The notes beneath the pieces were generated by a model. That model searched no databases, had not been told where the DNA came from, and worked only from the letters and a program-made list of their open reading frames with translations. Shown here piece by piece: positions 36,161 through 44,554 of a stretch of 64,000 nucleotides of DNA (the stretch's first letter is position 1; every line of letters starts with the position of its first letter). Source of the DNA: Brevundimonas sp. AJA228-03 (GTDB lineage: Bacteria > Pseudomonadota > Alphaproteobacteria > Caulobacterales > Caulobacteraceae). The stretch covers positions 1,617,001 to 1,681,000 of the forward strand of contig NZ_CP059297.1 of NCBI RefSeq assembly GCF_017795885.1, in the 5' to 3' direction. The translations under genes were made by a program, and so were the position numbers.

Positions 36161-36303
36161 GGCCGACCGGATCCTGCACGTCCTTCGCCTCGGCCGACAT
36201 CGAACAGGCAGAAGGCAAGCCCCGCCGCATCCTCGAGGTCCGGAACAAGACCGTCCGGCTCGACCCGCAGGCGATGGGGCGGTTCGAGCGGCAGTTCGGG
36301 TAG
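36161..36303 (+). pseudogene. Collapsed duplicate of the hflX 3' end
   Basis: Three collinear blocks match hflX with deletions between them: 36161-36216 to about 34290-34350, 36217-36252 to about 34407-34443, and 36253-36303 to 34699-34749, including a stop codon (TAG instead of TAA). The similarity then continues into the downstream repeat. There is no intact frame. It marks the right border of the HxlR-SnoaL insertion. Confidence 0.85.
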
Positions 36304-36594
36304 GGACGTCAGGCCAGTACGACTGCCCTTGTCATCCCGGCCGCAGCGAAGCGGAGAGCCGGGACGGCAGCCAACGGGCGCCCTCGACGCCCGGACGGCC
36401 CGAAGGGCCGAGCCGGGCGGCCGGCCGGGCCGCACGGAAGGCCCGTTTCGCGGCCACCCGTCTCCCGGACAGCCGCTTTGCGCCTTCCGGGAGGATCTTT
36501 CAGGGAACACTGCCCGTCCCGGATCGCCGCTGCGCGTCGTCCGGGATGACAAACGCGGTTCAAATTGCCTCGCGGCATCGCCGCCCATTCCCGT
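36304..36594. repeat. REP-like palindromic elements
   Basis: A unit GTCATCCCGGCCGCAGCGAA...CCGGGACGG (about 36331-36370, also at about 34775-34838) is a hairpin. A second unit in the opposite orientation (CCCGTCCCGGATCGCCGCTG...CCGGGATGAC, about 36507-36550) makes the whole stretch a large inverted structure. No gene is supported in this stretch. Confidence 0.6.
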
Positions 36595-36909
36595 CTACGC
36601 CGCCCGCACCTCCAGCGTGATCCCGGATCGCCGCTGCAGCGCCCCCACGATGGCCAGCAGGTTGCTCGCGGTCGGATTTCCGCGCGGCCCCAGCATCCGC
36701 ATCAGGCTCTTGGCGGGCGTCCCTGTCTCCTCGGCCAGATCGTGAAAGCCGATGGTGCCGTTGATGAAGTCACGCAGCACGTCCTTGCCGGTCTCCAGAT
36801 CGCCTTCCAGCAGCGCGGTCGCGGCCTCGGCCAGCAGCGCCTGCCGAAAGGCGGGATCACGGGTCAGGCGGGCCTGAACAGTGTCTCGAAAGGAGCGGGT
36901 GAGGGCCAT
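36595..36909 (-). CDS. HTH antitoxin of a type II toxin-antitoxin pair
   Basis: A 104-residue protein of the 'addiction module antidote' family (HigA-2-like, COG3636 type). The C-terminal HTH is seen in 'GFHDLAEETGTPAKSLMRML' followed by 'GNPTASNLLAIVGALQRRSG'. It lies directly after the toxin gene with a one-base gap. It would neutralise the toxin and, through its HTH, repress the operon. Toxin-first order is typical of this family (higBA-like). Confidence 0.85.
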   Translation of the reverse strand: MALTRSFRDTVQARLTRDPAFRQALLAEAATALLEGDLETGKDVLRDFINGTIGFHDLAEETGTPAKSLMRMLGPRGNPTASNLLAIVGALQRRSGITLEVRAA

Positions 36910-36910
36910 G

Positions 36911-37249
36911 TCAGCTTTCCTTTATCCTTGCCTTGAATGCCGTCCACCGGCGTTTCGCGGCGGCAATGTCCTCATCCTGTCTGCGCTTGGTCCCGCCGCC
37001 AAGCAGCAGGATCAGTTGCTCGCCGTGCCGTGCGAAATACACGCGATAACCCGGACCCGTGTCGATCCGATACTCCAGCACGCCTCCTCCCACCCCCTTG
37101 GCATTGGAGTGCGCCCCACGAGCGAGACGGCTGACCGCAACACGCACCCTGGCCGCCGCGCCTGCGTCCAGGCCGTCAAACCATTCCGCGAAGGCGTTGT
37201 ATCCGGAGGCGTCAATATACTCCTCAATCAACCGGTCTGATGGTAACAT
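36911..37249 (-). CDS. RelE/HigB-type toxin (addiction module killer protein)
   Basis: A 112-residue RelE/ParE-superfamily toxin: 'FAEWFDGLDAGAAARVRVAV', 'RLARGAHSNAKGVGGGVLEY', 'GPGYRVYFARHGEQLILLLGGG' and 'KRRQDEDIAAAKRRW' are the strands and helices of the killer-protein family often annotated as TIGR02683. These toxins usually cleave mRNA on the ribosome. The annotated ATG has no clear ribosome binding site; it may be weakly translated. The partner antitoxin follows immediately. Confidence 0.85.
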   Translation of the reverse strand: MLPSDRLIEEYIDASGYNAFAEWFDGLDAGAAARVRVAVSRLARGAHSNAKGVGGGVLEYRIDTGPGYRVYFARHGEQLILLLGGGTKRRQDEDIAAAKRRWTAFKARIKES

Positions 37250-37376
37250 ATACGATACCGCGATTCAAGGCGCGAGGGTGGGGTGGGGTTTGCATCATGA
37301 GACCCGAACCAGATCCTCTGCAACCGCAGGTTCGCCACGTCCGATTCTGACGCACCCGCATGCCACACTGCCCCGC

Positions 37377-37919
37377 ATGACCATGCGCCATCAGATCAAC
37401 CCCGACGACCTCGACGGTCTCGGCGGCAATATGTGGGACCATATCCGGCGGGAGTATCTGTCGGGGGTCAAGGCGGCGCACATCTGCCAGAAGTGGGGTA
37501 TCTCGCTCAGCTCGTTCCGGATGCATGCGCGGGCCGGGAAGTGGCGGCGGATCGATCAGCCGATCGGCGATGTGCTGCCGGAGGCGGGCGAGTTCCACCC
37601 CGACGATGAGGTCAGTTTCGCCGACCTCGCCGACCAGGCCTTCCTGAACATCCGCCGCGCCCTGGGCATGGGCCGGGCGTCGGAGGCCTCGACCTGGATG
37701 CGCGTCTATGACCGGCTCTGCGACCGCGCCCGCGCCCAGGTCATGGCCGACCTGCCCGACATCGTCGCTCCGGCGATCGCGTGCAAACGGGAGCCGCTGA
37801 GGTTGGTCGGGGATGGGGAGGGGAACCTCAACGATTTGAACGCAGTGGCAGAAGGTTCCGGCACGGACTCACAGGAATTGGACTCCTTGCACCCGGTTTT
37901 TTCGGAGTCCAGTTCCTAG
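37377..37919 (+). CDS. Orphan HTH-containing protein
   Basis: A 180-residue protein. An N-terminal helix-turn-helix is likely in 'LSGVKAAHICQKWGISLSSF' followed by 'RMHARAGKWRR', reminiscent of terminase-small-subunit-like or Sigma-70 region 4-like HTHs. The middle is helical ('DLADQAFLNIRRALGMGRAS', 'WMRVYDRLCDRARAQ') and the last 40 residues are low complexity. I do not recognise a named family. I chose ATG 37377 ('MTMRHQINPDD'); upstream in-frame codons overlap the toxin gene antisense. It sits alone between the TA pair and the GH92 gene. Confidence 0.55.
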   Translation: MTMRHQINPDDLDGLGGNMWDHIRREYLSGVKAAHICQKWGISLSSFRMHARAGKWRRIDQPIGDVLPEAGEFHPDDEVSFADLADQAFLNIRRALGMGRASEASTWMRVYDRLCDRARAQVMADLPDIVAPAIACKREPLRLVGDGEGNLNDLNAVAEGSGTDSQELDSLHPVFSESSS

Positions 37920-38020
37920 GCCGTCGGCATCGCCCGCCGCCCGATCGGGTTCAGGCTGTACCAGACGACGAAGCCGATCATCTTCACACCGTGATCCAGC
38001 AGGCGGACAGGTGCCGTCAT
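37916..38020 (-). CDS. Possible 34-residue membrane peptide or gene remnant
   Basis: The minus strand reads 'MTAPVRLLDHGVKMIGFVVW' then 'YSLNPIGRRAMPTA', with one short hydrophobic stretch. There is no good Shine-Dalgarno at normal spacing. Its stop codon overlaps the stop of the convergent HTH gene. It may be the C-terminal remnant of a larger membrane protein. Nothing else is visible from 38021 to 38142. Confidence 0.25.
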   Translation of the reverse strand: MTAPVRLLDHGVKMIGFVVWYSLNPIGRRAMPTA

Positions 38021-38142
38021 GCGAACGCGACAGGGTCTCCACCCGGCCTGGCGCTCCCAATTCTGCTCGGCCGCCTTGCTGGACTACGACCCCTCGGTCC
38101 CCGCTCGGGGCGGCGAGCGTACCACCCGGCGAATGATCCATA

Positions 38143-40320
38143 TCATTGGACGCGGGGGCTCTGCTGGGAGGGCCGGTGCCAACTGGACGTGACGGCCCCC
38201 TCGTGCGCGGGGGCCGAACAGGGCAGGGCGAGAGCGCGGCGAGCGATCAGGTCTTCATGGGCGATATCGGACGGCACCGCGACCGGGGTCGTCTCGCATC
38301 GGATCGTCACCGGTCCCACGCCCGGCGCAGCGATGACGGCCTGTTCGACCAGCGGCGCGCCCAGAACATAGCGGCCGCTGGAGGGTACGGCGGGATAAAG
38401 ACCGAGGGTGGCGAAGACGTACCACGCGCTCATTTGACCGGCGTCGTCATTGCCGATCACGCCGTCGGGCTGGTCCAGATAGAAGCTCTCGGCGATGCGG
38501 CGCACCAGGGCCTGGCCGGTCGCGGGCCGATCGGTCAGGGCGTAAAGCCAGGCGACATGGTGGCTGGGCTCATTGCCGTGGGCATACTGGCCGATCATCG
38601 CCTCCTGCCCCAGGAAGGCCGCGCCCTCGGTGGGCGGCAGTCCGAAAAAGAAGGTGTCCAGTGTCTCCGCGAAGGCGGCCGGGCCGCCCAGGGCGTCGCG
38701 CAGCCCCTCGGCATCGAACAGGGCCGGGGTCCAGAGGTACTGCCAGGCGTTGGCCTCGGTGTAGTCGCCGGGGTTGTTGAGCGGCGAGGTGGGCTTCAGG
38801 GGATCGAACGGCGTGCGCCAACGGCCCTCGCTGTCGCGTCCCCGGGGCAGCCGCGTCTCCGGATCGATCAGGGCGCGCCACGTCCGCCTGCGCGCGGCGA
38901 AACGGTCGGCGATCTCTTCGCGGCCCAGCGCGCGCGCAAACCGCGCAAGGGCATCGTCGCCGATCCCCGCCTCCAGCGTGCGCGACACGGCCTCGCCCTC
39001 GACCCGGTCGAAGGGCAGGTATCCATAGCGCTCCAGGATCGACCACTCCGACAGATGATGATCTTCGGTCTGGGTGCGGATCATGGCATCGAGCGCGCGA
39101 TCGGGGTCGAAGCCGCGAAAGCCCTTGGCCCAGGCATCGGCGATGACCGGCAGGGCGGGCTCGCCGATCATCGTGCCGGTCTCCCCGCCCCAGATGGTCC
39201 ACATCGGCAGGCGGCCGGCCGCGTCGGCGTGGTCCAGCAGGCTGTTGACGAAGTCGTCCACCCGCTCGGGCGCGACCAGGGTGAACAGCGGATGCGAGGC
39301 GCGGAAGGTGTCCCATAGGGACAGGGTCGAATAGCGCGGCCCGTCGGCCTGGCGAATCTCGCCGTCGGGACCCCGCCACCGGCCGTCCGCGTCCGTGATC
39401 AGGCTGGGGTGGATCAGGGCGCGGTAGAGGGCGCTGTAGAAGACCCGCTTGCGGGAGTCCGGTGCCTCGATCCGGATGCGCGACAACATCGCCTCCCAGG
39501 CCGCATCGGCCTCCGCCGCCGTCTGGTTGAAGGAGTGATCCTGCCCGGACTCGAGATTTCGCCGCGCACCCGCAACATCGGTGGTGGACAGGGCCGCCCG
39601 CGCCTCAAGCGTGCGGTCGTCCCCGACGTCGAAGCCCAGCAGGTAGCGATCCGCGAGATCGCCCGCCCGGGGAGCCAGTCGCCGCGCCTCGGCGACGGGG
39701 CGATCGAACTCGACCACGAAGGCGACGGTGCGGGTCGTCCAGTTGCGTCGTCGCGACACGCCCTCGACTCCGTTTTCGGTCACGCGGGCCTCCGACGACA
39801 GCACGGGCTGCCGGTCCATAAAGTTCAGGCCGTGCTGCAGATCGACCAGCACCCACACGCGGCCCGGGCGCGCGAAGGTGTAGCGGTGCCGGGCCACGCG
39901 CTCGCCGGTGGTCAGCTCCACCCGCACGCCGTTGTCGGCCAGCTCCACCGCATAATAGCCGGGACGCGCGCTTTCGGTGGTCTTGTCGTAGGTGCTCGCC
40001 ATGTCCTCGCGCGGCTCCAGGCCCGGCTGCAGCAGGACGTCGCCCAGCTCCGGAATGCCCGTGCCGCTCGCGCGGGTCTGGGAGAAGCCCAGGATGCGCG
40101 GGGCGCGGTACTGGTAGCCTGAGGTGTACTCCCAGCCCCGGTCTGCATTGTCCGGTCCGGGCTGCACCATGCCGAACGGCCAGGCCGGACCGGGGAAGGT
40201 GTGGCCGGTGCCGTCCGTGCCTATGAAGGGATTGACGAAAGACGTCAGCGGTTGCGCCGCGACCGGCGCGCCGACACCCAGGAAGATGCAGCCGATGATG
40301 AACGCCAGGGTGGAGCGCAT
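38143..40320 (-). CDS. GH92-family glycosidase (alpha-1,2-mannosidase-like), exported
   Basis: A 725-residue protein with a signal peptide ('LAFIIGCIFLGVGAPVAA', cut near residue 22), so periplasmic or secreted. It has GH92 family marks: 'FVNPFIGTDGTGHTFPGPAW', 'GMVQPGPDN', 'LSLWDTFRASHPLFTL' and, near the C-terminus, 'GNEPSHHVAWLYAL' with 'GNDDAGQMSAWYVFATLGLY'. GH92 enzymes are calcium-dependent exo-alpha-mannosidases acting on N-glycan-type mannosides. The second ATG (40320) has GGAGG six bases upstream and is a better start than 40326. It is divergent from an AraC-type regulator. Confidence 0.9.
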   Translation of the reverse strand: MRSTLAFIIGCIFLGVGAPVAAQPLTSFVNPFIGTDGTGHTFPGPAWPFGMVQPGPDNADRGWEYTSGYQYRAPRILGFSQTRASGTGIPELGDVLLQPGLEPREDMASTYDKTTESARPGYYAVELADNGVRVELTTGERVARHRYTFARPGRVWVLVDLQHGLNFMDRQPVLSSEARVTENGVEGVSRRRNWTTRTVAFVVEFDRPVAEARRLAPRAGDLADRYLLGFDVGDDRTLEARAALSTTDVAGARRNLESGQDHSFNQTAAEADAAWEAMLSRIRIEAPDSRKRVFYSALYRALIHPSLITDADGRWRGPDGEIRQADGPRYSTLSLWDTFRASHPLFTLVAPERVDDFVNSLLDHADAAGRLPMWTIWGGETGTMIGEPALPVIADAWAKGFRGFDPDRALDAMIRTQTEDHHLSEWSILERYGYLPFDRVEGEAVSRTLEAGIGDDALARFARALGREEIADRFAARRRTWRALIDPETRLPRGRDSEGRWRTPFDPLKPTSPLNNPGDYTEANAWQYLWTPALFDAEGLRDALGGPAAFAETLDTFFFGLPPTEGAAFLGQEAMIGQYAHGNEPSHHVAWLYALTDRPATGQALVRRIAESFYLDQPDGVIGNDDAGQMSAWYVFATLGLYPAVPSSGRYVLGAPLVEQAVIAAPGVGPVTIRCETTPVAVPSDIAHEDLIARRALALPCSAPAHEGAVTSSWHRPSQQSPRVQ

Positions 40321-40422
40321 GGTCATCCTCCGTCCGTCTACCGGTCGATCCTAGGGCAGAGTGGATGTCGGCGCAGGCCCTATCCTGTTGCAGTGACGGG
40401 CCAAGGCTGTAACTATCTTGTC

Positions 40423-41232
40423 ATGGACCGCGCCCCCCTCTGCGAACCCGTCCGGCTGGCTCCGGGGGCGGCCTTGCGGGTCGAGACGGTCGCGCTGGGT
40501 CCTCAATCTCCCGCGAACGCCCGGCTGAACCACTTCCACGATCTGGCCGAGATTGTCCTGTTCGAGCGCATCGGAGGTCAGCTGATCCTGGGCGAAACGC
40601 CCGTCGAGCTTTCAGACGGCATGGCGGTCTACATTCCCCCGCTGGCCTATCACGATTTCGCCCTCGCCCCCGGGGCCAAGGCCTGGAGATTGATCCAGTT
40701 CGACCCGACCCTGAAGCGCGGGGGCGTCACGGTGCCGACGGTGCCTGTGGCCGCGCGTCCCGGAGCGCCCGCCTGGACCGCGCTGATCGCCCTGTCGGAC
40801 TGGCTGGCCGATGGCGCTGCGACGACGCCCGGAGCGGCGGCCGGGCTGGAGACGGTGTTGTGGATCATCCGGGACCTGCCGCACCTCCAGGCCGCTCAGG
40901 GCGTCGAAGGTCCCGAACGCTTCCGCGCGCTGGTGGCACGATTGCAGGATGATCCCCGTGGTGCGCCCGACCTGACCGGCGCGGCGACGCGATGCGCCCT
41001 CTCGCCGGCCTATTTCTCCCGCCGTTTCCAGGCCGCGTTCGGTGTCGGCTACGCGGCCTATGTCGAAGGCCTGCGGCTCAACCGGGCGGCGCGCAGACTG
41101 CTGGAAGAGGCCGCGCCCGTCTCATCCATCGGCTATGAGGTCGGCTTCGAGTCGCCGTCCTATTTCACCGAGCGGTTCCGGCGTCGGTTCGGGACGACGC
41201 CGTCGGAATTCCGCGCCCGCGCCGATCGCTGA
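40423..41232 (+). CDS. AraC-family transcriptional regulator
   Basis: A 269-residue regulator. The N-terminal cupin-like ligand domain ('NHFHDLAEIVLFERIGGQLI', 'YIPPLAYHDFALAPG') is followed by the double HTH of AraC/XylS proteins (about 170-265): 'CALSPAYFSRRFQAAFGVGY' and 'ISSIGYEVGFESPSYFTERF'-type second helix pair, ending 'RRFGTTPSEFR'. It probably controls the divergent GH92 glycosidase and perhaps the PhyH gene downstream, in response to a sugar; that is inference from position. Confidence 0.9.
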   Translation: MDRAPLCEPVRLAPGAALRVETVALGPQSPANARLNHFHDLAEIVLFERIGGQLILGETPVELSDGMAVYIPPLAYHDFALAPGAKAWRLIQFDPTLKRGGVTVPTVPVAARPGAPAWTALIALSDWLADGAATTPGAAAGLETVLWIIRDLPHLQAAQGVEGPERFRALVARLQDDPRGAPDLTGAATRCALSPAYFSRRFQAAFGVGYAAYVEGLRLNRAARRLLEEAAPVSSIGYEVGFESPSYFTERFRRRFGTTPSEFRARADR

Positions 41233-41316
41233 ACGCAAGGAGGTGACAGGCGTTCGCCGGGCCGGCTGCAGCGCCGGGCGGCGCCGGGCTGAAGGCATCG
41301 GGACTAGACTGCCGCC

Positions 41317-42147
41317 ATGACCGAGACCCTCGATACCCCCCTGCATCTCTCGCCCGGGCAGATCGCAGCCTACCGCGAGACCGGGTACCTGCGCCTCGCC
41401 GACGCCCTGCCTGCCACTGAACTGGAAGCCTATGGCGCGGAGATCACGCGGCTGACGCTGGCGCTGAACACCCAGACCACACCGCTCGAGGAGCGCTCCA
41501 CCTATGACCGCGCCTTCCTGCAGGTGATGAACCTGTGGCGTCACTCCGAAACCGTTCGACGCTTCGTGCTCGGCCGGCGTCTCGCCAGCGTGGCGGCACA
41601 GTTGATGGGGGTCGAAGCCGTCCGCCTCTATCACGATCAGTCGCTCTACAAGGAGCCGTCCGGCGGCTTCACCCCGGCCCATGCGGACCAGTACTACTGG
41701 CCCTTCGCTTCGGACCGGTGCGTGACCGTCTGGGTGCCGCTCCAGCCCGTGCCGCTCGACATGGGCCCCCTGGCCTTCTTCGCCCGCAGTCATCGCGAGG
41801 CCTTCGGTCGCGACCTGGAGATTTCCGACGAAAGCGAGCGGCTGATCACCGAGGCGATGCAGGCACGCGGCTTTGCGCTGGACGAGACCCCGTACGCCCT
41901 GGGCGACGTCAGCTTCCATGCCGGCTGGACCTTCCACCGGGCCGGACCGAACCACAGCGACCGGCCACGCTCGGTGATGACCATGATCTATATGGACGCG
42001 GACATGAGGGTGATCGAGCCGAGCAATGCCATGCAGGCGGGGGATCTGGCCCAATGGATCCCGGGCGTGAAGCCCGGCGACGTCGCCGCGTCCGAGATCA
42101 ACCCCATCATCTGGGCCGCCGATGATGCGGTGGCGACCTCGGCCTGA
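41317..42147 (+). CDS. Phytanoyl-CoA dioxygenase (PhyH) family protein
   Basis: A 276-residue Fe(II)/2-oxoglutarate oxygenase of the PhyH family. The metal ligands are H122-x-D124 ('AHADQYYWP') and a distal His near residue 208 in 'FHRAGPNHSDRPR', whose Arg would bind 2-oxoglutarate. Bacterial members hydroxylate very varied small molecules; the substrate is unknown. It is downstream of, and co-directional with, the AraC gene (85-base gap). Confidence 0.87.
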   Translation: MTETLDTPLHLSPGQIAAYRETGYLRLADALPATELEAYGAEITRLTLALNTQTTPLEERSTYDRAFLQVMNLWRHSETVRRFVLGRRLASVAAQLMGVEAVRLYHDQSLYKEPSGGFTPAHADQYYWPFASDRCVTVWVPLQPVPLDMGPLAFFARSHREAFGRDLEISDESERLITEAMQARGFALDETPYALGDVSFHAGWTFHRAGPNHSDRPRSVMTMIYMDADMRVIEPSNAMQAGDLAQWIPGVKPGDVAASEINPIIWAADDAVATSA

Positions 42148-42272
42148 GACTGGAGCCGGGCTCGCCCACAGGCGACCAAAGTCACCGATCATCCCCGACA
42201 TCCGGCTGCGCAGGGCGGCCGGATGTTCGCTGACCCGGCGAGCAAAACCGGCGCGTCGTCGAGGATATCGCC

Positions 42273-43715
42273 TCAAGCCTTGCCCGGCAGAACCGGCTCG
42301 GCGGCCCCGCCGCCGCGGCCCTCCTGTCGCATCTTTCGAAGGTCCTGCTCGATCCGGTGCAGCAGGGTCGGATCGAGCTTGTAGAGCGTCATGCAGGCGG
42401 CCGCGCCGAGAAGCAGGAAGCCCGGCGCGATCCAGGTGATGATCCTGAGCCCCGACAGCGTCTGGGCGCTCTGCTCGGCATTCGCCGCGAAGCCGGTCGA
42501 TGCGAGGATGTAGCCCGGGATTGCGGCACCCAGGCCGCTCCCCAGCTTGAGGATGAACAGGGAGCTCGACACCGTCAGCCCGGCGGTGTTGCGGCCCGTT
42601 CGCCACTCGCCGAACTGGACGCAGTCGGTGAACATGGCGAACAGCAGCGTCAGGGCGACGCCGAAGGTCATCATCCCCAATCCATGCAGCACGAGCGCGG
42701 GCGCGAATTGATCGGCGGTGAGGAAGAAGCCCGCGATCAACAGCACGCCGTGAATGGCATTCATGCCGATCATCAGCCGGATCTTGCCGAAGCGGCGGGT
42801 CAGGCTCGGTGCCGACAGCGTTCCCAGGATCTGACCGATCACGCCCAGGGTGATGAAGACCGAGAACCGGTCCATCCACAGGAACACAGGCCCGGCCACA
42901 TCGGCGGGTCCGGCTGTCATGAAATACTTGAGGTAGAGCGCCAGCGATCCGAGGCGCGTGCCCAGCCCGACGACGAGGAGGACGCCGCCGATCGAGAGCA
43001 CCACCCAGGATACGTTAGAGAAAAGAGCGCGCAGATCGTCCTTGACCCCCGAGGCTTGCGCTGCCTGCGGGGCTGTCCGTTCCCGGGTCGTCGCAAAGGT
43101 GATCCAGGTCAGTGTCACGGCGGCGACGCCGAACAGGATCGACGCCCAGAAAAACCCCCTGGCCTCGTCTCCGGCGCCGAGCCAGTCGACCAGCGGCCTC
43201 GCCGTGGCCCCGACCACCAGTGTGCCGAGACCCGCGAAGATGAACCGATACTGGGTCGCCTTGGTCCGCTCACTCGCGCTGGGCGAGATCACTGCGAGCA
43301 GTGCCGAATAGGGAACGTTGACCAGCGAGTAGCCGAGCATCGCCAAAAGATAGACGACGTAGGCGTAGATGAGCTTGCCGTTGTCGGAGAGATCGGGACC
43401 GGCAAAGACCAGAATGGCGGTCAAACCATAAGGCAGCGCACACCACAGCAGATAGGGCCGATAGCGCCCCCAGCGCGACCGGGTCCGGTCGGCGAGCAGT
43501 CCGATCGCCGGATCGGTGATGGCATTGATGATCTTGGTCAGCAGCAGCATGGTCGCGACCGCCGCCGGCGCAACGCCGTAGACATCCGTCAGGAAGTACA
43601 GGGTGAAAAGGCCGAAGAACCCGAGGTAGAGGTTCGCCGCCATGTCTCCGACGCCGTAGCCGACCTTCTCGGTCGCGCACAGGCGCTCGTCGGGGCGCCC
43701 GGAATCCTCCGTCAT
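42273..43715 (-). CDS. GPH-family sugar:cation symporter (MFS)
   Basis: A 480-residue transporter with about 12 membrane segments. Family marks of the glycoside-pentoside-hexuronide (MelB-type) group are present: 'EKVGYGVGDMAANLYLGF', 'DPAIGLLADRTRSRWGRYRP' after helix 2, and 'FGEWRTGRNTAGLTVSS' late in the protein. It imports a sugar or glycoside with H+ or Na+. Its ATG overlaps the stop of the upstream esterase (ATGA), so it is the last gene of an ADH-esterase-transporter operon next to an alpha-glucosidase. Confidence 0.9.
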   Translation of the reverse strand: MTEDSGRPDERLCATEKVGYGVGDMAANLYLGFFGLFTLYFLTDVYGVAPAAVATMLLLTKIINAITDPAIGLLADRTRSRWGRYRPYLLWCALPYGLTAILVFAGPDLSDNGKLIYAYVVYLLAMLGYSLVNVPYSALLAVISPSASERTKATQYRFIFAGLGTLVVGATARPLVDWLGAGDEARGFFWASILFGVAAVTLTWITFATTRERTAPQAAQASGVKDDLRALFSNVSWVVLSIGGVLLVVGLGTRLGSLALYLKYFMTAGPADVAGPVFLWMDRFSVFITLGVIGQILGTLSAPSLTRRFGKIRLMIGMNAIHGVLLIAGFFLTADQFAPALVLHGLGMMTFGVALTLLFAMFTDCVQFGEWRTGRNTAGLTVSSSLFILKLGSGLGAAIPGYILASTGFAANAEQSAQTLSGLRIITWIAPGFLLLGAAACMTLYKLDPTLLHRIEQDLRKMRQEGRGGGAAEPVLPGKA

Positions 43716-44554
43716 CTCTCCCTCCCGCCGGTGATGGACTGCTCTCGCCTCGGCGCGGATCGGCCGATCGTGTCGAAGAACTTCAGCGTCCGCACGAATG
43801 CGCTCGACCAGTAGTCCCAGTTGTGGCCGCCGCTGAGCGGCTCGTAGCGATGGTCGATCCCGGCCCGGGTGAGACGGCCGGCGAGCCGCTCGACGCTCGG
43901 CCTCAGCACATCCGCATCGCCGCAATCGAACCGGATCGGCGGCGTCGCCCCGGCCCTCGCGGCATAGAGTTCGGCGATCGAGACCGGCACCGTCGGCTCC
44001 GTCGCGTCGGACAACAGGTCTTCAATCGTGAAATGTCGGAAGTCCCCGGAATCGCAGATCGGCGAATGGGCGCTGACCGCGCGGAACGTGTCGGGATGAA
44101 GCGCGCCCAGCCGCAGCGCGCCGAAGCCGCCCATGGACAGTCCAGCGAGGTAGATCGGAGAGGCGGCGCTCATGTGCGGGATTCGCGAGCGAGCCAGCGC
44201 GATGACGTCGTCGGCGATCCAGTCGCCGAAACGCCCGGCGGCGCGGTTCAGATAGCCCGATCCGTCGCCGCTCAGCCCATCGCTCGGCATTACCAGGGCG
44301 AAGTCACCGATCTTGCCGCCCGAGCGCAGCCGGTGATAGATCCGGTGCGCGCCGCCCTGAAACGCCCAGGACCATGCGCCGCCATAGACCCCGTGCAGCA
44401 GAACGATCACCGGAAGATCGCTGGTCGGGCACCCGGCATTGTAGATCACCACGTCGGCGCGGCGTCCCAGCGCGGGCGAGCGGACTGTGCAGAAGCTGAA
44501 GCCCTCCGGTGCGAGGTCGGCGTCCGAGACTTCCAGAGTGGGAAAACCGGTCAT
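43712..44554 (-). CDS. Esterase (alpha/beta hydrolase, esterase D-like)
   Basis: A 280-residue esterase. The nucleophile is the Ser in 'YLAGLSMGGFGALRLG' (near residue 138), the oxyanion-hole region is 'IVLLHGVYGGAWSW', and the catalytic acid and His lie in 'RFDCGDADVL' and 'EPLSGGHNWDYW'. It resembles putative esterases/acetylxylan or feruloyl esterases and S-formylglutathione hydrolase. No signal peptide. ATGA overlaps on both sides couple it to the alcohol dehydrogenase upstream and the transporter downstream; together they could deacylate and oxidise a glycoside. Confidence 0.87.
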   Translation of the reverse strand: MTGFPTLEVSDADLAPEGFSFCTVRSPALGRRADVVIYNAGCPTSDLPVIVLLHGVYGGAWSWAFQGGAHRIYHRLRSGGKIGDFALVMPSDGLSGDGSGYLNRAAGRFGDWIADDVIALARSRIPHMSAASPIYLAGLSMGGFGALRLGALHPDTFRAVSAHSPICDSGDFRHFTIEDLLSDATEPTVPVSIAELYAARAGATPPIRFDCGDADVLRPSVERLAGRLTRAGIDHRYEPLSGGHNWDYWSSAFVRTLKFFDTIGRSAPRREQSITGGRER

